DNA of 62,061 nucleotides. Source: Streptosporangium minutum. GTDB lineage: Bacteria; Actinomycetota; Actinomycetes; Streptosporangiales; Streptosporangiaceae. Positions 34,278 to 43,939 of this stretch are shown one piece after another (position 1 is the stretch's first letter; each line of letters opens with the position of its first letter). Where the stretch lies: NCBI RefSeq assembly GCF_002149035.1, contig NZ_NGFP01000016.1, forward strand, positions 1,837 through 63,897, in the 5' to 3' direction. Under the pieces are notes generated by a model, which was not told where the DNA came from, ran no database searches, and saw only the letters and a list, made by a program, of their open reading frames with translations. Made by a program: the position numbers and the translations under genes.

Positions 34278-35213
34278 GTGGATCTCGATGCTGTGCGCAC
34301 GTTCGTCGCCGTCGTGGAAACCGGCCAGTTCCAGGACGCCGCCGCAGATCTGTCGATCACCCAGCAGGCCGTCTCCAAGCGCATCGCCGGGCTGGAGAAG
34401 GACCTCGCCGTGCGGCTGTTCACCCGCACCGCGCGCGGGGCCCGGCTCACCATCGACGGGCAGGCGTTCCTGCCCCACGCGCGCGAGCTGCTGCGCGTCG
34501 CCGAGCGCGCGGTCGCGTCCGTGCTCCCCGGCAGCCGTCCGCTGCGCGTCGACGTGATCGCCTCGCGCAGCGCGGCGTCGGGCCTGATGCGCGGCTTCCA
34601 TCGCGCGCATCCCGAGATCGAGCTCGACGTGGTGATGCTGTTCGATATCGAGACGGCCGTCGCCGCCATCCGGTCCGGTGCGATCGACGCGTCCTTCCGC
34701 GCCGTCGCCGCGCCCGGCCGGCCCCTTCCCGAGGACGTCGAGTCCGTCTGGGTGCTCGACGAGGCGCTCCAGCTCCTCACCGGACCCGCCCACGCGCTGG
34801 CGGGCGCCCGGTCGGTGACCGTCGCTCAGCTCGTCGGGCACCGGATCTGGATGCCCGGCATCGTCCCCGGTACCGAGTGGGCCGCCTACTACGACGATCT
34901 CGTCGCCGAGTTCGGCCTCACCATCGAGGCGACGGGCCCCAACTTCGGCTCCGACGCGCTCCTCGACACCATCGCCGACACCCCGGCCCTGGCCACCTTC
35001 ATGGGTGAGCAGACCCGCCTGGTCTGGCCCGCCGACCACGGCCTGCGCCGCATCCCGGTGACCGACCCGGCGCCCGTCTACCCGCACTCGCTCCTGTGGC
35101 GCCGCGACAACCCCCACCCGGGGCTGGCCGCCCTCCGCGCCCACCTCGCCGCCGCGGCGGCCGGCCACGACGCCGCCGGGACCTGGGCGCCGGGCTGGGT
35201 GATTCGGAGCTGA
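34278..35213 (+). CDS. LysR-family transcriptional regulator
   Basis: Residues 1-60 form the LysR winged helix with ITQQAVSKRIAGLEKDLAVR and LFTRTARGARLTIDG. The effector domain follows to residue 311. The start is a GTG. It faces the MFS/isochorismatase operon and most likely controls it through the palindromes in the shared promoter region. The co-inducer is not evident. Confidence 0.9.
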   Translation: MDLDAVRTFVAVVETGQFQDAAADLSITQQAVSKRIAGLEKDLAVRLFTRTARGARLTIDGQAFLPHARELLRVAERAVASVLPGSRPLRVDVIASRSAASGLMRGFHRAHPEIELDVVMLFDIETAVAAIRSGAIDASFRAVAAPGRPLPEDVESVWVLDEALQLLTGPAHALAGARSVTVAQLVGHRIWMPGIVPGTEWAAYYDDLVAEFGLTIEATGPNFGSDALLDTIADTPALATFMGEQTRLVWPADHGLRRIPVTDPAPVYPHSLLWRRDNPHPGLAALRAHLAAAAAGHDAAGTWAPGWVIRS

Positions 35214-35281
35214 ACGCCGCCGCGTCTGCGATCATCGTGGCCGGTTGCCCCTGGTCCCCGTCGCGGTGGCCTGCCCCGTCG

Positions 35282-35698
35282 TCACCTGCGAGAGGCCAGC
35301 CGCGCGGCCACCGCCTGCGCGTCGTGCACCGCGCTGCGGGCGCCCAGCAGCACCTGTACGGGGACGGACAGCTCACGCACCCGCTCGTCGGTGTAGACGG
35401 GTGGGACGGGCAGCCGCCGGCGGAAAGAGCGGCCGGCCAGCATCAGCTTCATCAGCACGTCCTCGCGCAGCGCGCCGTTGCCCACTGCGCCGGCGACACG
35501 GTGCCGCAGCGCACGGGGAAGCAGGGCGGCCAGGCCGCCGACGATGACCCACCGGTAGAACCGGCCGGTCAACGGCGCGAAGCCGACCGGATCCACGAGC
35601 GTCAGCGCGCCGGCTACCACCGCCTCTACGCCCGTCGTCCAGCCGGTCCTGGACCGTGCGGCACGCGCACCGTACTTCAGGGGCACCCGGCCCGGCAT
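35282..35698 (-). pseudogene. alpha/beta-hydrolase fragment
   Basis: The 138 codons include TLVDPVGFAPLTGRFYRWVI and PPVYTDERVRELSVPVQVLL, then GARSAVHDAQAVAARL, which correspond to the cap and the start of the catalytic Asp region of an alpha/beta-hydrolase. The nucleophile elbow G-x-S-x-G is missing at the N-terminus and the final His region is lost after an early stop. Both ends are therefore truncated. Confidence 0.65.
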
Positions 35699-35746
35699 GC
35701 CGGTGGCGTTCGCCCGGGACCGGCTCGGCGGCCCCCAGCAGGCTCG

Positions 35747-36976
35747 TCAACGACAGGCCGATTGGCTGGTGGCGATCGCGTCGAAGTGGAGCGTGTCGGT
35801 GGGGTGTCCCCAGCGGCGGCACTCCCAGGCCAGGCGCCGGGCACGGAGCCATAGCGTGGTCGCGGCGCGTTCAGCGGGGTACGGGTGGCTTACCGATCCG
35901 GATCCTCTCCCGAGCGGGGCGTTCCCGAGCGGGGCGTCGGCGCGCAGGACCTTCTCGGCGGCTGAGGGGTTGCCGGTCAGCAGCCGCAGGAGAGCGCGGC
36001 GTACATAGCCGAAGTCGTCGTCGGGGCAGTGCGCGATGTGCTCCTCGGTCGCCGCACGCGCGTCGTCCAGCCGGCTCTGCATCAGGAGCAGCTCGACTCG
36101 CAGGCGATGCAGCCGCGCCTTCTCGAATGGCCGGCCGCACCGCGGGATCGTGTGTTCCACAGCGGTCAGGGCGTCGGCGATCCTGCCTTCCTCACGCAGG
36201 AGCACGGCGTCCGCAAGCGCGATGCCCACCTCGTAGTCCGCCGGAGCGCCGACGGCGCAGGCTTGGGCGAGGAGGTCGCGGGCGTCGCTGTGTCGGCGTT
36301 CGTAGAGGGCGGGGTAGACCCGCATGAGCAGCCGCAGGACCCTTACCTCCGGCTCTGCGTCGCCACCGGCGGGCGGCGGTGGGAGGAGGCTGAGCAGCCG
36401 TCGGTCAACGCTCCAGCCGGTCTCGTCGTGCACGGTGGCCTTGATCCGCTCCCCCAGCACCTCTCGCAGCGAGCTCTCCAGCCAGTCGTGGTACCACGTG
36501 CCGAACGACTCGGCCTCGGGGGCCAGCACCTCACCGACGCACGTCCAGTCACCCCAGACCTGGCCGGCGGCGGGGCCCTCGACGACGAGGTGGGAGCGGT
36601 AGCCGCAGCCATGCTCGGCGACCGGCAGCAGCCCCTCGAACGCGGCTTCCATGACGTCGTCGTAGCCCTCGTCGTCCTGGTCGGGCGGCTCCCACGCCTC
36701 CGTGAACGGGAACGGGTGGAACCGCGACCAGGCTCCGTCCGGCCGCAAGCCGTGAACCCCGTAGTACGGGCCGGCGCCGCCGTTGCCGAGCCGTGTCAGG
36801 AACGTGCGGTAATCGGCCGGAAAGCGCACTCCGATCCGCGCCTCGACGGCCTCCAACGCGGCCTCGTCGAGCCGCGGCATGAACCGGTAGCGGTGCTCGC
36901 GGGCACCGAAGCAGCAGAGGTCCGTGTCGTACTCACGGAGCGTGTCGATGCCGCGCCGGATGACGTCAAGATCCAC
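35747..36976 (-). CDS. SMI1/KNR4 (SUKH) family protein
   Basis: Residues about 35-165 form the SMI1/KNR4 domain (LDEAALEAVEARIGVRFPAD, YRTFLTRLGNGG, GPYYGVHGL). Residues about 215-360 form helical repeats (ALADAVLLREEGRIADALTA, LRVELLLMQSRLDDARAA) resembling TPRs. SUKH proteins are often immunity proteins of contact-dependent or polymorphic toxins, but no toxin gene is adjacent. A stand-alone protein of 409 residues with a TPR half is common in actinomycetes and unassigned in function. Confidence 0.8.
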   Translation of the reverse strand: MDLDVIRRGIDTLREYDTDLCCFGAREHRYRFMPRLDEAALEAVEARIGVRFPADYRTFLTRLGNGGAGPYYGVHGLRPDGAWSRFHPFPFTEAWEPPDQDDEGYDDVMEAAFEGLLPVAEHGCGYRSHLVVEGPAAGQVWGDWTCVGEVLAPEAESFGTWYHDWLESSLREVLGERIKATVHDETGWSVDRRLLSLLPPPPAGGDAEPEVRVLRLLMRVYPALYERRHSDARDLLAQACAVGAPADYEVGIALADAVLLREEGRIADALTAVEHTIPRCGRPFEKARLHRLRVELLLMQSRLDDARAATEEHIAHCPDDDFGYVRRALLRLLTGNPSAAEKVLRADAPLGNAPLGRGSGSVSHPYPAERAATTLWLRARRLAWECRRWGHPTDTLHFDAIATSQSACR

Positions 36977-37091
36977 AACCGCACTCTACTCGGGGCGGCA
37001 CTGGTGCATCGGCGACGTGGGCAGCAAGCGCTACTTCCGGAAGCGGCGCCTGGGTCGGGGACAGGCGAGGAGCCTGACCGGCGTCGAAGGG

Positions 37092-38141
37092 TCAACCGAA
37101 GGTGATGGCCACTTTGACGTCGTCCGGCTGGGTGGTGAAGGCCTCGGTATACCGCTCGAGCGGTATGCGCCGGGAGATAAGCCGGCCGAGCCAGTCCCGG
37201 TCGGCTCTGGCCAGGGCATCCGCCGCCGCGCTGTAATGGCTGAGGTTGGCGTTGACGGATCCGAGCACCACGTCGTTCTCCAGGACGATCTCTCGATTCA
37301 GGCCGCCCGCGTCGATGGTGAGCCGGCGTCCGGCGGGAGAGACGCCGGTCAGGCAGATGATGCCGTAGGGGGCCGTGGCGGTGATCGCGTCGAACACCAG
37401 CTGTCCCACACCGGTTGCTTCGATCACGATGTCGGGCTCGGTGGCGGCGACCGCGTCGGCGATGCCGCCGTAATGGTAGGTGGCGCCGAGGTCGGTGACG
37501 AGTTTCGGCTTGGGGCCGCCGGTGACGCGGTCCAGGACGTGGATGTCCAGGCCGTGTTGCATGCCGAGTAGCGCGGCCAGCAGCCCGATCGGGCCGGCGC
37601 CGGTGACCAGGGCCGTGCGTGGCTGAAACCATGCCCGTGCGCCGACTTTCTCGACCTGTTCCCACGCCTTGGCCACCACGCTGGCGGGCTCCATCAGCAT
37701 GCCGATCTCGGCGAGGGCCGGGTCGATCCTGACCGCGTAGTCGGCCTCGACGCGCCAGGATCGGCTGGCATAGCCGTCGAGTTCCTTGATACCGCGTTCG
37801 GTGTAACGGCCGTTGCGGCACATGTCGAACTGTCCGTGCGCGCACGCACCGCAGGGCACGGGGTCCGGGCGCCGTACCACGCCGACGACGAGATCACCCG
37901 GGGAGAAGCCGCTGCCGTCCGGTGCCTGCCGTACGCGGCCCAGCGACTCGTGCCCGATGACGAGCCTGTCACGGCCGGGCGGCGCCCAGCCGTAGTCACC
38001 GGCGGCGATCTCCTTGTCGGTTCCGCACACGCCGACGGCGAGCGCGTCGACGAGGAGGTCGTTCTCGCCGGGTTCCGGATCGGGGACGTCGGTCACCGCC
38101 AGGGAGTTCCTGCGCTGTGGGACGACGGTCAGTGCGCGCAT
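37092..38141 (-). CDS. glucose-1-dehydrogenase-like MDR enzyme
   Basis: The 349-residue medium-chain dehydrogenase has the catalytic zinc region CGTDKEI and GHES, a Cys-containing structural region (PVPCGACAHGQFDMC) with fewer cysteines than usual, and the nucleotide loop TGAGPIGLLAALLG. The overall pattern matches glucose dehydrogenases of the archaeal/actinobacterial MDR type. It would oxidise glucose or another aldose to the lactone with NAD(P)+. It lies 51 bp after a MarR gene on the same strand and near truncated sugar-acid metabolism genes and a GH15 enzyme. Confidence 0.82.
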   Translation of the reverse strand: MRALTVVPQRRNSLAVTDVPDPEPGENDLLVDALAVGVCGTDKEIAAGDYGWAPPGRDRLVIGHESLGRVRQAPDGSGFSPGDLVVGVVRRPDPVPCGACAHGQFDMCRNGRYTERGIKELDGYASRSWRVEADYAVRIDPALAEIGMLMEPASVVAKAWEQVEKVGARAWFQPRTALVTGAGPIGLLAALLGMQHGLDIHVLDRVTGGPKPKLVTDLGATYHYGGIADAVAATEPDIVIEATGVGQLVFDAITATAPYGIICLTGVSPAGRRLTIDAGGLNREIVLENDVVLGSVNANLSHYSAAADALARADRDWLGRLISRRIPLERYTEAFTTQPDDVKVAITFG

Positions 38142-38192
38142 GGCCGGTGCTTCCTTCCGATGGGCGATGTGTATGAGCGACGCGGAGGGGAG

Positions 38193-38693
38193 TCAGGTCA
38201 CGGCCGGCCCGGTGTCGCCGCGGCTGTTTCCGGCCTGCGCGGCGGCGGTGAACTCCAGCAGGGTGCGGGCGAGCGTCTGCCGGGTGGCGGGCGGCAGGCG
38301 GGTCAGCGCGGCGGCGATGTGACGGCGGCGGGCGGCACGTAGGCGTTCGATGGCCTCGTGGCCGAGGGGGGTGACGTCGATGCTGACCTCGCGGCGGCTG
38401 TGTGATGCGAGAAGGCGGGTGAGCAGTCCCGCGGAGTCGAGCCGGGTGACCAGACGACCGGTCGCGGAGATCGACATGGTGAGGTGGGCGGCGAGGGCGC
38501 TGAGGTTGAGGGGGCCGTGCCGGTCGACTGCCAGCAGTACGCGCAACTGTACGACGGACAGGCCGCTGTATTCGGCGGCCGCGTTGAGCGTCATCTCGAC
38601 CAGGGCGAGCGAGGCCGCCTCCACTCGCCAGGCCGCGTCGGCCAGGTCGTCCAGCGGGCCGGCCGCGGCGTCGTGGGCCTCGTCGGTGTTCAT
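38193..38693 (-). CDS. MarR-family transcriptional regulator
   Basis: The 166-residue protein has the MarR winged helix (LSVVQLRVLLAVDRHGPLNL, SALAAHLTMSISATGRLVTR, LDSAGLLTR) and flanking dimerisation helices. The start at 38693 has AGGAG 5 bases upstream. The frame stays open far upstream and joins a truncated TPP-enzyme gene, but that fusion is accidental because a good start exists here. It precedes the MDR dehydrogenase gene and may regulate it. Confidence 0.85.
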   Translation of the reverse strand: MNTDEAHDAAAGPLDDLADAAWRVEAASLALVEMTLNAAAEYSGLSVVQLRVLLAVDRHGPLNLSALAAHLTMSISATGRLVTRLDSAGLLTRLLASHSRREVSIDVTPLGHEAIERLRAARRRHIAAALTRLPPATRQTLARTLLEFTAAAQAGNSRGDTGPAVT

Positions 38694-38737
38694 CCGCGCT
38701 CCTGTCGGGTCGGTCAGCGGCGGTTGCGGTGGTGAGT

Positions 38738-39584
38738 TCATGCGGGGAAGGCGATTGTGGACAGCAGGGCCAGAGCGGGCCGGCGTGAGTCCAGTCCGGT
38801 GTGCTGGACGACGACGGGCACGTCGGAGGTGATCACCTGTCGGCCGGGGAATGCGTGCTGTATCTCGCGGTACTTGTCCAGGTGCGTCCAGGACGTCGGC
38901 GACGGCCAGGACCTCTTCCCGTGCGTGCGACGCGCCGGCCCCGGCCAGGACCGCCGCCCTCTCACCGGCGTTGAGCACCTCGGCGGCGGCCTGCAGATCC
39001 TCCCGGCGCGGCACCCCCGGCGCAGGCAGGTAGATCGGCGCAGTCGCCGGGGCGACGTGCTGGTAGGGGTCGGCATCGGCGGGTGCCACCTGAACGTCGT
39101 TCGGGACGCACAGACAAGCCACGCCGCGCCGGGCGTAAGCGGTGCGGATCGCGATGTCCACCACGCCGGGCAGCTGCGCCGGGTTGTCGACGACGAGGTT
39201 GTAGTCGGCGACGTCGGCATACAACCGATCGAGGTGGACCTCCTGCTGGTCGCCGGTGCCCAGCACGCTGGTCTCCTGCATGCCGGTGATGGCCAGCACA
39301 GGCTGATGGTCAAGCTTGGCGTCGTAGAGGCCGTTGAGCAGATGGATGCCTCCGGGCCCCGAGGTCGCCAGACAGACCCCGATGCGGCCGGTCGCCTTGG
39401 CGTGGGCGGTCGCCATGAACGCGGCCGCCTCCTCGTGGTGGACCAGGACGAATCTGACCCGGTCGGCGTGGCGGCGCAGCCCCTCCATGATCCCGTTGAT
39501 GCCGTCACCGGGCAGCCCGAAGACCGTGTCGACACCCCAGGCGGCCAGCCGTTCGATGAGCACTTCGGAGGCGATGTCAGTCAT
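38738..39584 (-). pseudogene. truncated thiamine-pyrophosphate enzyme (pyruvate oxidase/dehydrogenase type)
   Basis: From the ATG at 39584 about 243 codons match the N-terminal and part of the central domain of POXB-type enzymes: FGLPGDGINGIMEG, HHEEAAAFMATAHAKATGRI with the catalytic Glu, and TSGPGGIHLLNGLYDAKLD. The similarity ends near 38856 at VLDAP, and the TPP-binding C-terminal domain is absent. Downstream, another frame (to 38738) has AFPGRQVITSDVPVVVQHTG, which is not part of the enzyme and has no identified family. Deletion has removed more than half of the gene. Confidence 0.75.
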
Positions 39585-39728
39585 ACCTGCTGGCGTGCCC
39601 CGCTTTACAACACTAAATATTCAACAAGTGGAAACTTTCAACCTTTAATGACTTTAACCATTAGGTGATGATTTGCCGGGTATGGGTGGGTTTACTCACG
39701 TCAGGAGGTCCGACGTCAGGAGGGCGCG

Positions 39729-40169
39729 ATGACGGCGATCCGCGCGGTGCGCGCCGCGGCCTACTGTGTGCCGACCGACCAGCCGGAGGCCGACGGCACC
39801 TTGGTCTGGGACGCGACGACCTTGGTGGTGGCCGAGGTCGACGCCGAGGAGATCGTCGGCACCGGATGGGCCTACGCGCCCGCCGCCGCGGTGTCGTTCA
39901 TCACCGAGACCCTCGCCGCGGTGGCGACCGGCGCCGACGCGCTGGACATCCCCGCGACCTGGACGGCGATGGTCCGCCAGGTGCGCAACGCCGGGCGGAC
40001 GGGAATCGCCGGGTACGCGATCTCCGCGCTGGACGTCGCCATGGGGGACCTCAAGGCGCGGCTGCTGGGAATGCCGCTGGTGCGCCTGTTCGGCGCCACC
40101 CGCCCGGACGTGCCCGGCCACGGCCTGACCCTGCGCTCCGGCGCCGCCGCCGGTTACCGCGTCGCCTGA
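39729..40169 (+). pseudogene. enolase-superfamily gene with in-frame internal deletion
   Basis: Residues 1-124 are the capping domain of a mandelate-racemase/enolase-superfamily protein (GTGWAYAPAAAVSFI, RTGIAGYAISALDVAMGDLK, LLGMPLVRLFGA). The next residues, PGHGLTLRSGAAAGYRVA, are the typical extreme C-terminus. The whole TIM-barrel with the metal ligands and catalytic Lys (about 200 residues) is missing, although the frame is intact. The product would be inactive. It lies 35 bp upstream of the GH15 gene. Confidence 0.72.
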
Positions 40170-40204
40170 AGCGGGCAACCACCGAACCCGACAGGAGCCA
40201 TCAC

Positions 40205-42067
40205 ATGCGGATCGAGGACTACGCGCTGATCGGCGACATGCACACCGCCGCCCTGGTGGGGCGCGACGGCTCGGTGGACTGGCTGTGCCTGCCCCGCTTC
40301 GACTCCGGGGCCTGCTTCGCCGCGCTGCTGGACGGTCCGCGCGCCGGGCGCTGGCTGCTGGCCCCAGCCGGCCGGCAGGTCTGCACCGGCCGCCGCTACC
40401 ACGACGACACCCTGATCTTGGAGACGACGTGGGACTCCGCCGGCGGATGCGTGCGCGTCATGGACTTCATGCCGCCCCGAGGTCAGGCACCCGCCGTGAT
40501 CCGGGTCGTCGAGGGCGTCCGTGGCCGGGTCGAAATGCGTACTGAGCTGATGCTGCGCTTCGACTACGGCCACGTCGTACCGTGGGTTCACCACGACGGC
40601 GGCCAACTGGCCGTTGTGGCGGGTCCGGACGCCGCCTGGTTGCAGGGCCCCGCCGAGTTGTGTCCGGATGAGGAGGCTCACCGCACTACCGCCACCTTCA
40701 CCGTCCGCGCAGGAGACCGTGTGCCGTCCGTGCTGACCTGGCAGTCCTCCTGGCTGCCGCGCCCCGATCCAGTCGACGCCGTCGAATCCCTGACCAGCAC
40801 GGAACTGCTGTGGAAACAGTGGTTGGAGCGCTGCCGCTACGCCGGAGGATACGGCGAAGCCGTACGGCGCAGCCTCCTCACCCTCAAAGCGCTGACCTAC
40901 GCGCCCACCGGAGGCATCGTCGCCGCCCCCACCGCCTCCCTGCCCGAACAGCTCGGCGGCCCCCGCAACTGGGATTACCGCTACAGCTGGTTACGGGATG
41001 CGGCCTTCACCCTGCAAGCTCTGATGCGCGCCGGCTACGACGCCGAGGCCACCGCCTGGCGTGACTGGCTGCTGCGAGCCGTCGCCGGCAGCCCGGCCGA
41101 TCTCCAGATCATGTACACCCTCGACGGCTGCCGCCGGATCCCCGAATGGACCGTTGACTGGCTGTCGGGCTACGAGCGCTCACAGCCGGTGCGGATCGGC
41201 AACGCCGCTTGCGAGCAGTTCCAGCTCGACGTCTACGGCGAGGTCCTCGACTGCCTGGAACTGGCGAGGGAGGCGGGTCTGGCCCCCGACGAGGACGCAT
41301 GGGATCTGCAGCGCGTGCTCATGGACTACCTGGAGGGGGCGTGGAAGAAACCCGACAACGGGCTGTGGGAGATGCGCGGGCCACGGCGCGACTTCGTCCA
41401 CTCCAAGATCCTCGCGTGGGTCGCGGCGGACCGTATGATCTCCGCTGTCGAGAACCACGGCCGCGACGGGCCCGTGCATCGCTGGCGGGCGCTACGCGCC
41501 GAGATCCACCGGGACGTCTGTACCCGCGGCTACGATCCCGGCCGTAACACCTTCACCCAGTACTACGGGTCGAAGGGCCTGGACGCCGCGCTGCTGCTCA
41601 TCCCCCGGCTCGGATTCCTTCCGCCCGACGATCCCCGCGTCGCCGGGACCGTCGAGGCCGTGCAGCGTGAACTGGTCGAGGGCGGCTTCGTCCTGCGCTA
41701 CCGCCCCGGTGCCGAGGACGTGGACGCACTGCCGGGAACGGAGGGCACCTTCCTCGCCTGCTCCTTCTGGCTGGCCGACGCGCTGGCCCTGCTCGGCCGC
41801 CGCCAGGAGGCCCGACGGCTGTTTGAACGGCTGCTCGCCCTCCGGAACGACGTCGGCCTTCTGTCCGAGGAGTACGACGTCACCCGCCACCGGCAGGTCG
41901 GCAACTTCCCCCAGGCCTACAGCCACGTCTCGGTCATCAACACCGCGGCCGTGCTCGCCGGCGATGGCGACAACCGCACCAGGCGCGCCCGCCATCACCC
42001 GGGACAGTCGGTTGCGGGGCTCGAAGAGACGGGGAACGCAATCCGGCGTCAGCGAATGCTCCCGTAG
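40205..42067 (+). CDS. glycoside hydrolase family 15 enzyme (trehalase/glucoamylase-like)
   Basis: The 620-residue protein has an N-terminal beta domain (IEDYALIGDMHTAALVGRDG, SVDWLCLPRFDSGACFAALL) and an (alpha/alpha)6 barrel with GGPRNWDYRYSWLRDAAFTL, YERSQPVRIGNAACEQFQLD carrying the catalytic Glu pair region, and GTEGTFLACSFWLADALALL carrying the second acid. Such actinobacterial enzymes without a signal peptide act in the cytoplasm, often on trehalose. AGGAG precedes the ATG. The last ~25 residues (GDNRTRRARHHPGQ) look unusual, so the C-terminus may have been altered. Confidence 0.87.
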   Translation: MRIEDYALIGDMHTAALVGRDGSVDWLCLPRFDSGACFAALLDGPRAGRWLLAPAGRQVCTGRRYHDDTLILETTWDSAGGCVRVMDFMPPRGQAPAVIRVVEGVRGRVEMRTELMLRFDYGHVVPWVHHDGGQLAVVAGPDAAWLQGPAELCPDEEAHRTTATFTVRAGDRVPSVLTWQSSWLPRPDPVDAVESLTSTELLWKQWLERCRYAGGYGEAVRRSLLTLKALTYAPTGGIVAAPTASLPEQLGGPRNWDYRYSWLRDAAFTLQALMRAGYDAEATAWRDWLLRAVAGSPADLQIMYTLDGCRRIPEWTVDWLSGYERSQPVRIGNAACEQFQLDVYGEVLDCLELAREAGLAPDEDAWDLQRVLMDYLEGAWKKPDNGLWEMRGPRRDFVHSKILAWVAADRMISAVENHGRDGPVHRWRALRAEIHRDVCTRGYDPGRNTFTQYYGSKGLDAALLLIPRLGFLPPDDPRVAGTVEAVQRELVEGGFVLRYRPGAEDVDALPGTEGTFLACSFWLADALALLGRRQEARRLFERLLALRNDVGLLSEEYDVTRHRQVGNFPQAYSHVSVINTAAVLAGDGDNRTRRARHHPGQSVAGLEETGNAIRRQRMLP

Positions 42068-42118
42068 CTCCGAGGATCGAGTGGCCAGGCTCAAGGAGTC
42101 GTGCCGAACCGTCTCTGT

Positions 42119-42412
42119 CTAGAGCGTGGCTTTCAGCAGGACGTTCAGCAGCTCGTCAGGAGCGTCCCGCATCACGTTGTGTCCGGAGGCCAGCGGGTGG
42201 GTACGCCAGGCAGGATCGCTGAGCAGCCGTTCGTAGAGCGCGGTGAAGGGAGACTGTCCGTCCCACCCGGTGGCGTAGTCGAGATACCAGCCGCGTTCCC
42301 GGTCGGTGACGAGCGACCAGCATGAGTCTCCGTTCTCGGGCACCATGGCGTCGACGTAGACCAGTCCGGTCACGCGCTCCGGCACGCGGTCGGCGGCACC
42401 TGTGATCACCAT
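42119..42412 (-). pseudogene. alpha/beta-hydrolase C-terminal fragment (part of a chimeric frame)
   Basis: The 97 codons MVITGAADRVPERVTGLVY, VDAMVPENGDSCWS and ERLLSDPAWRTHPLASGHN are the post-nucleophile part and cap of an esterase EstC-like alpha/beta-hydrolase, with the true family residues before it (a G-x-S-x-G elbow) absent. The fragment is fused in frame to the MDR fragment on its N-terminal side. The C-terminus (DELLNVLLKATL) looks natural. Confidence 0.65.
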
Positions 42413-42829
42413 GTCGCCGAGCTCGTGGGCCGTGGCCGCTTGGTCGAGCGGGAGCACTGTGGCGATCTCGGGGCGAAGCCGACCCGATTCCACCAGCGCG
42501 GCGACCTGTTGCATGCCTGCCTGGTCGGCTTCTACGATCATGAAGGCGGCGCGCAGGCCGAGGGGGGCGGCTTCGTCGGCCAGGTATGCCTCGGCCGGGG
42601 AGGCGAGTGAGACCAGGACGCCACCCGGGCGCAGGGCGCGCAGCGAGCGTGGCCCGTAGGCGCCGCCGATGGTGCCGACGACGACGTCGACCGGTTCGAC
42701 GGCCGTCTCGAAGTCGGTCTCGGTGTAGTCGACCAGTTCGTCCGCGCCGAGACCGCGCAGGAACTCGTGCTTGACCGACCGGGCGGTTCCGATCACGTGA
42801 GCGCCGCGCGCCTTGGCGATCTGCACGGC
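42413..42829 (-). pseudogene. quinone-oxidoreductase-like MDR fragment (part of the same frame)
   Basis: The codons AVQIAKARGAHVIGTARSVK, LRGLGADELVDYTETDFETA and VDVVVGTIGGAYGPRSLRAL match the nucleotide-binding half of zinc-independent MDR quinone reductases. The N-terminal catalytic half is missing, and the C-terminal last strands are replaced after HELGD by the hydrolase fragment. It ends at 42829, where the truncated AraC-type gene begins on the other strand. Confidence 0.7.
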
Positions 42830-43820
42830 TTCGTACGTCCTCGCCGCCGCAGGCCTGCTCGACGGCCGGCCCGCCACTACTCACTGGAACGAGGCCGACC
42901 ACTTCCAGCGGTCCTTCCCGCAGATCCAGGTGGACGCGAACGTCTTGTTCGTCGACGAGGGGCGGATCCTCACGGCGGCGGGAGTCGCCGCCGGCATCGA
43001 TCTCTGCCTGCACCTGGTGCGCCGCGACCACGGCAGTGAGATCGCCAACCGTGTGGCCAGGCTCTCTGTGGTGCCCCCGGGGCGGGAGGGTGGCCAGGCG
43101 CAGTACATCGACCGCCCGGTGCCGGAGCAGTCGGCCGCCACCACAGCCTCCACCCGCGGCTGGGCCCTGCGAGAACTGCATCGGCCGCTGCCCCTGGCCG
43201 AGCCGGCGGAGAACGCCGGCATGAGCGTCCGGACGTTCTGCCGGCGTTTTCGCGACGAGACGGGCATGCCGCCCGGTCAGTGGCTCACCCGGCAGCGGGT
43301 CGAGCACGCGCGGCGCCTTCTGGAAACCACCGACCTGCCGATCGACCAGGTCGCCGCCCTCGCAGGCTTCGGAACCGCCGCTTCACTCCGCCAGCGTCTC
43401 GCCGCCGCCATCGGAGTCCCCCCTCGGCTTACCGCCAAGCCTTCCGGGCCAGTTGAACAACCGGTCAGCGGAAGCGGTCCTCGACAGGTGCCCGGCGTGC
43501 GGACAGGACAGCCGGCCGCGCCCGACGGTCGGGCAGACGTCGGCCCGGCCTTCACCTGCCCAGCCACGCAGTCCACTGCGGCCTTGGGCGGTTCCCCGGC
43601 ATGCCGACGGAAGCGCACCTCCAGCTCGAAGGACTCCGGCACCAGGCTGAAGCCCAGCCGAGTCGCACCGGGCTTGTACGACGGCAAGGAATATCGCCGG
43701 CTCGCACGTCAATGCCACCCGTACCCGGGGAACCGCCGGGATACCGGCGAAAGAGGCAGTGAGCTCCCGAAGCTGCTGGTCGGGGTGGCTGTACGGCGAG
43801 GCCCTCGGACGCCGGGGTGA
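42822..43820 (+). pseudogene. GlxA/AraC-type regulator lacking most of its DJ-1 domain
   Basis: The frame opens with ICTASYVLAAAGLLDGRPAT, the Cys elbow region in the middle of a DJ-1/PfpI-type domain, continues to AAGVAAGIDLCLHLVRRDHG, then to an AraC helix-turn-helix pair (LAEPAENAGMSVRTFCRRFR, IDQVAALAGFGTAASLRQRL). The first ~100 residues of the family are missing. Family similarity ends near 43440, and the remaining ~125 codons are Pro/Arg-rich and probably noncoding. It overlaps the MDR fragment by a few bases at the junction. Confidence 0.65.
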
Positions 43821-43939
43821 TCAGCTGGCATCAACCCCTGAGATCTCCACCGAAGCCGGAGCGCCTCACGCCGCGTTTAATCGTCGGCGTAGCGCGCAGG
43901 GGCCCTCTCGGCGAAACGCAGGAATGATCATGAGGAGAG

